NCBI GenBank assembly: GCA_022823145.1
Contig: JAJDXS010000080.1
Coordinates: 62,001 to 126,000, forward strand
Origin: Gemmatimonadota bacterium
GTDB lineage: Bacteria; Gemmatimonadota; Gemmatimonadetes; Longimicrobiales; Gaopeijiaceae
Direction of reading: 5' to 3'
Length of the DNA stretch: 64,000 nt
The notes under the pieces: generated by a model
Seen by the model: only the letters and a program-made list of their open reading frames with translations
The model's database searches: none
Told to the model about the DNA's origin: nothing
Part shown: positions 61,985-64,000 of the stretch, one piece after another
Position numbering within the stretch: position 1 is the first letter of the stretch
How the letters are laid out: every line of letters begins with the position of its first letter
Position numbers and translations under genes: made by a program

Positions 61985-63652
61985 ATGACTAGAGGCAGGG
62001 CTGTGCTGGTTCCGGCGCTGGTCGTGGTCTTCGCGGTCACGAGCGGGGGCTGGCTGCTCCAGCGCGGCGTCGGCATGCGTGCCAACATCTACTTGCATGC
62101 CAGGGTTTTCGAAGAGGTCGTGGAGCGCATCGAGGGGCACTTCGTGGGCGAAGTGGATGTGGACGACCTGTACGAAGCCGCGATCGCCGGGGTCGTGGAC
62201 CACCTTGGCGACCCGAATTCGCAGTTCCTGCCCGCGGCAAGATGGGAGGACGAGCGGATTCGAACCCAGGGCGAGTACGGCGGCGTCGGCCTGGAGGTCG
62301 CCGACCGCGACGGCTACATCACCGTCGTGGCTCCGATCCCGGGGACGCCGGGCGCGAGGGCCGGGGTGAGGCCCGGCGACCGGATCGTCGAGGTGGACGG
62401 CAGGTCGGTAGAGGGCTGGTTGACCGACCAGGCGGTCGATCTGCTCCGTGGCAGGCCGGGTACAACGGTGCGCATGGGCATCCGGCGCCCGGGGGCCGAC
62501 GCGATCATCCACTTCGACGTGACCCGCGCGCAGATCCACGTCCCCTCGGTTCCCTTTGCCACCATGCTCGACGACGGCGTGGGATACGTTCCGCTCCTGA
62601 TCTTCAACCGCACCACGACGAAGGAAGTGCGCGCGGCAATCGATTCGCTGGCGGCGGAAGGAATGACCTCCCTCGTGCTCGATCTGCGCCGCAACCGGGG
62701 CGGACTCCTCACGGAAGGGGTCGGGCTGACGGACCTCTTCCTCGATCCCGGGATGGATATCGTCGAGATCAGAAGCCGTGCCTCGGCACCGGAGAAGTAC
62801 GCCGCCATGGTGGACCAGAGCTACCCCGACCTGCCGGTGGTCGTGCTCGTCGGGTACGGCAGCGCGTCCGCCGCCGAGATCGTCGCCGGGGCGCTGCAGG
62901 ATCACGACCGGGCGCTCCTGATCGGCTCCACCACCTACGGCAAGGGATCGGTCCAGTCCCTCTTCCCCCTGTCCGGCGGCAACGTGCTGAAGCTCACCAC
63001 GGCCAGGTGGTTCACGCCCTCGGGGCGGTCCATCGAGATGGAAGCGGCGGATCAGGCGGCCAGGGGCGACCGGGGCGTGCTGACCGTGCAGGGCGACGTG
63101 GCCGAGCTGCCGGAGCTGGCGGACAAGCCCGAATTCAGATCCGCAGGCGGAAGGCTGGTGCGTGGCGGCGGCGGGATCGTCCCGGATCTCTGGGTCCTGC
63201 AGGACACTCTGCTGGTCGGCGAGCGCGAGGCGGTCAGAGAGATCCTGGCATCGGGCGGCGCCTTCGTGACGGCGCTTCAGAGCTGGGTGGTGGGCTACCT
63301 TCAGGACCACCCCGATCTGGCACCCGATTTCCGCCTCACCGACGCGGACCTCGCCGGTTTTCGCACAGCTCTCGAGGAACGTGGAGCCGGCATCTCCATT
63401 GAGACGCTTCAGCGTGCCAGGCGCTCGGTGCTCCTGCACATGGAGAGCGAGGTGGCGCTGCAGGCATGGGGTGACGGCGGCCGCTTCGAGCGCATCGCAG
63501 GGACGGACGCCGCGCTCCGCCGGGCCGTGGAACTCCTCACGGCGGCGGAGGATCAGCTGGAACTCTTCCGGTTGGCGGGGTCGCCGCTGGCGGAGGCGGA
63601 GGTGCAGCCCGTTGGCCAGGGTCCTGCCGCGGGGGATGGTTTCCCGCGCTGA
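61985..63652 (+). CDS. S41-family C-terminal processing peptidase
   Basis: 555 aa periplasmic or membrane-anchored protease. Signal anchor near 7-26 (VLVPALVVVFAVTSGGWLLQ); PDZ domain near 95-180 ('GGVGLEVADRDGYITVVAPIPGTPGARAGVRPGDRIVEVDGRSV', split); S41 core with 'LVLDLRRNRGGLLTEGVGL', nucleophile Ser in 'VGYGSASAAEI' and general base Lys in 'TTYGKGSVQSLFPL'. The Ser-Lys dyad is intact. A C-terminal helical region of about 130 residues follows. Starts with ATG 61985 after GGAAGGAGCC. It probably trims or degrades envelope proteins, like CtpA/Prc. Confidence 0.93.
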   Translation: MTRGRAVLVPALVVVFAVTSGGWLLQRGVGMRANIYLHARVFEEVVERIEGHFVGEVDVDDLYEAAIAGVVDHLGDPNSQFLPAARWEDERIRTQGEYGGVGLEVADRDGYITVVAPIPGTPGARAGVRPGDRIVEVDGRSVEGWLTDQAVDLLRGRPGTTVRMGIRRPGADAIIHFDVTRAQIHVPSVPFATMLDDGVGYVPLLIFNRTTTKEVRAAIDSLAAEGMTSLVLDLRRNRGGLLTEGVGLTDLFLDPGMDIVEIRSRASAPEKYAAMVDQSYPDLPVVVLVGYGSASAAEIVAGALQDHDRALLIGSTTYGKGSVQSLFPLSGGNVLKLTTARWFTPSGRSIEMEAADQAARGDRGVLTVQGDVAELPELADKPEFRSAGGRLVRGGGGIVPDLWVLQDTLLVGEREAVREILASGGAFVTALQSWVVGYLQDHPDLAPDFRLTDADLAGFRTALEERGAGISIETLQRARRSVLLHMESEVALQAWGDGGRFERIAGTDAALRRAVELLTAAEDQLELFRLAGSPLAEAEVQPVGQGPAAGDGFPR

Positions 63653-63701
63653 CCACGGGTTCGGCCCGCTATCAGGCCCGTTCAGCCATGGAAGCGCCCC
63701 T

Positions 63702-64000
63702 GTGATTGTTGCAGAATCCCGGACCCTGACGGTTTCCGTCCATCGCGGCCCCGTGCTCGAGTCAACGCACCGGGTGCATGCGGCCGTGTCGGACGAGGCG
63801 GGACGAGTGGTGCGCTGCTGGGGCGATCCCGGGCGCATCACGCTGCTCCGTTCGGCGGCCAAGCCGTTTCAGGCGTTGCCGCTGGTCGTGGACGGAGCCG
63901 CGGACCACTTCGGGCTTTCGCAAGAGGAGATCGCACTGTGCTGCGGTTCGCACAACTCGGAAGAAGCACATCTGGCCGTCGCGCGGTCGATCCTCGCGAA
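63702..64000 (+). CDS. Asparaginase II-family protein (partial, runs off window)
   Basis: First 99 codons plus 2 nt of a plus-strand gene starting GTG 63702 (VIVAESRTLTVSVHRGPV). 'ESTHRVHAAVSDEAGRVV', 'ITLLRSAAKPFQALPLV' and 'SQEEIALCCGSHNSEEAH' are hallmarks of the asparaginase II (Asn_asparaginase_II) family, in which RSAAKPFQ and GSHN(G/S)E are conserved. It would hydrolyse L-asparagine to aspartate and ammonia, though activity is inferred for most members. It lies 49 nt after the protease gene; no Shine-Dalgarno is evident. Confidence 0.85.
   Translation, partial: MIVAESRTLTVSVHRGPVLESTHRVHAAVSDEAGRVVRCWGDPGRITLLRSAAKPFQALPLVVDGAADHFGLSQEEIALCCGSHNSEEAHLAVARSILA

Overview
This 64 kb, strongly GC-rich window most resembles a Gemmatimonadota (Gemmatimonadetes) genome. 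The evidence is a diderm envelope gene set (LptD, LolA, Lnt, Tol-Pal), a SusC/SusD pair outside an obvious Bacteroidetes context, several six-bladed beta-propeller lipoproteins with a GxGPGEF-like motif, and very high-GC coding with GTG/TTG starts. The taxonomic call is an inference from gene content; no rRNA or tRNA gene was seen. The two ends are cut: the window starts just before a propeller lipoprotein and ends inside an asparaginase gene.

Layout. (1) 1-13.2 kb, accessory surface and secreted proteins: two propeller lipoproteins, a secreted protein of unknown function, a streptogramin-lyase-like propeller, an acetamidase/formamidase-family lipoprotein, a minus-strand run of outer-membrane barrel, SusC, SusD and a small membrane protein, then a TonB-like protein and a tiny membrane protein. 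(2) 13.3-20.7 kb, a minus-strand carbohydrate uptake operon: intracellular (alpha/alpha)6 glycoside hydrolase, MalK-type ATPase, binding lipoprotein and two permeases. One permease carries an unusual extra N-terminal half of about 300 residues. (3) 21-27 kb, housekeeping: rel, uvrB and a tightly overlapped tsaE-tsaB-rimI block. (4) 26.9-29.0 kb, a minus-strand pair of overlapping unknown genes, the best candidate here for an undescribed system. (5) 29.2-43.6 kb, envelope biogenesis: sugar-nucleotide epimerase, tolQ-tolR-tolA-like-tolB, pal-cpoB, nrdR, tatC, lptD, a fibronectin-III-like secreted protein, glutamate formimidoyltransferase, a polyprenyl diphosphate synthase and tatA. (6) 43.7-52.6 kb: ppiD-like foldase, aroQ, efp, accB, accC, comB, ftsK, lolA. 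(7) 52.6-64 kb: rimO, an oxidoreductase, lnt, prfA, prmC, ylbF-like, a CDP-alcohol phosphatidyltransferase, inositol-3-phosphate synthase, tmk, a C-terminal processing protease and a partial asparaginase.

How they work together. The core is envelope building: lipoprotein maturation (Lnt) and transport (LolA), LPS insertion (LptD), outer-membrane tethering (Tol-Pal), Tat export (TatC, TatA) and periplasmic folding (PpiD-like). The adjacent phosphatidyltransferase and inositol-phosphate synthase suggest synthesis of an inositol phospholipid. Many neighbours overlap by 4 nt (ATGA, GTGA or TTGA), pointing to translational coupling. The most notable signals are: prfA, whose family N-terminus begins at an ATC codon with a good ribosome binding site; two tandem 18-bp dyads upstream of it; AT-rich dyads between the ATPase and binding-protein genes of the sugar operon; a near-consensus promoter for pal buried at the end of tolB; and the fused permease.
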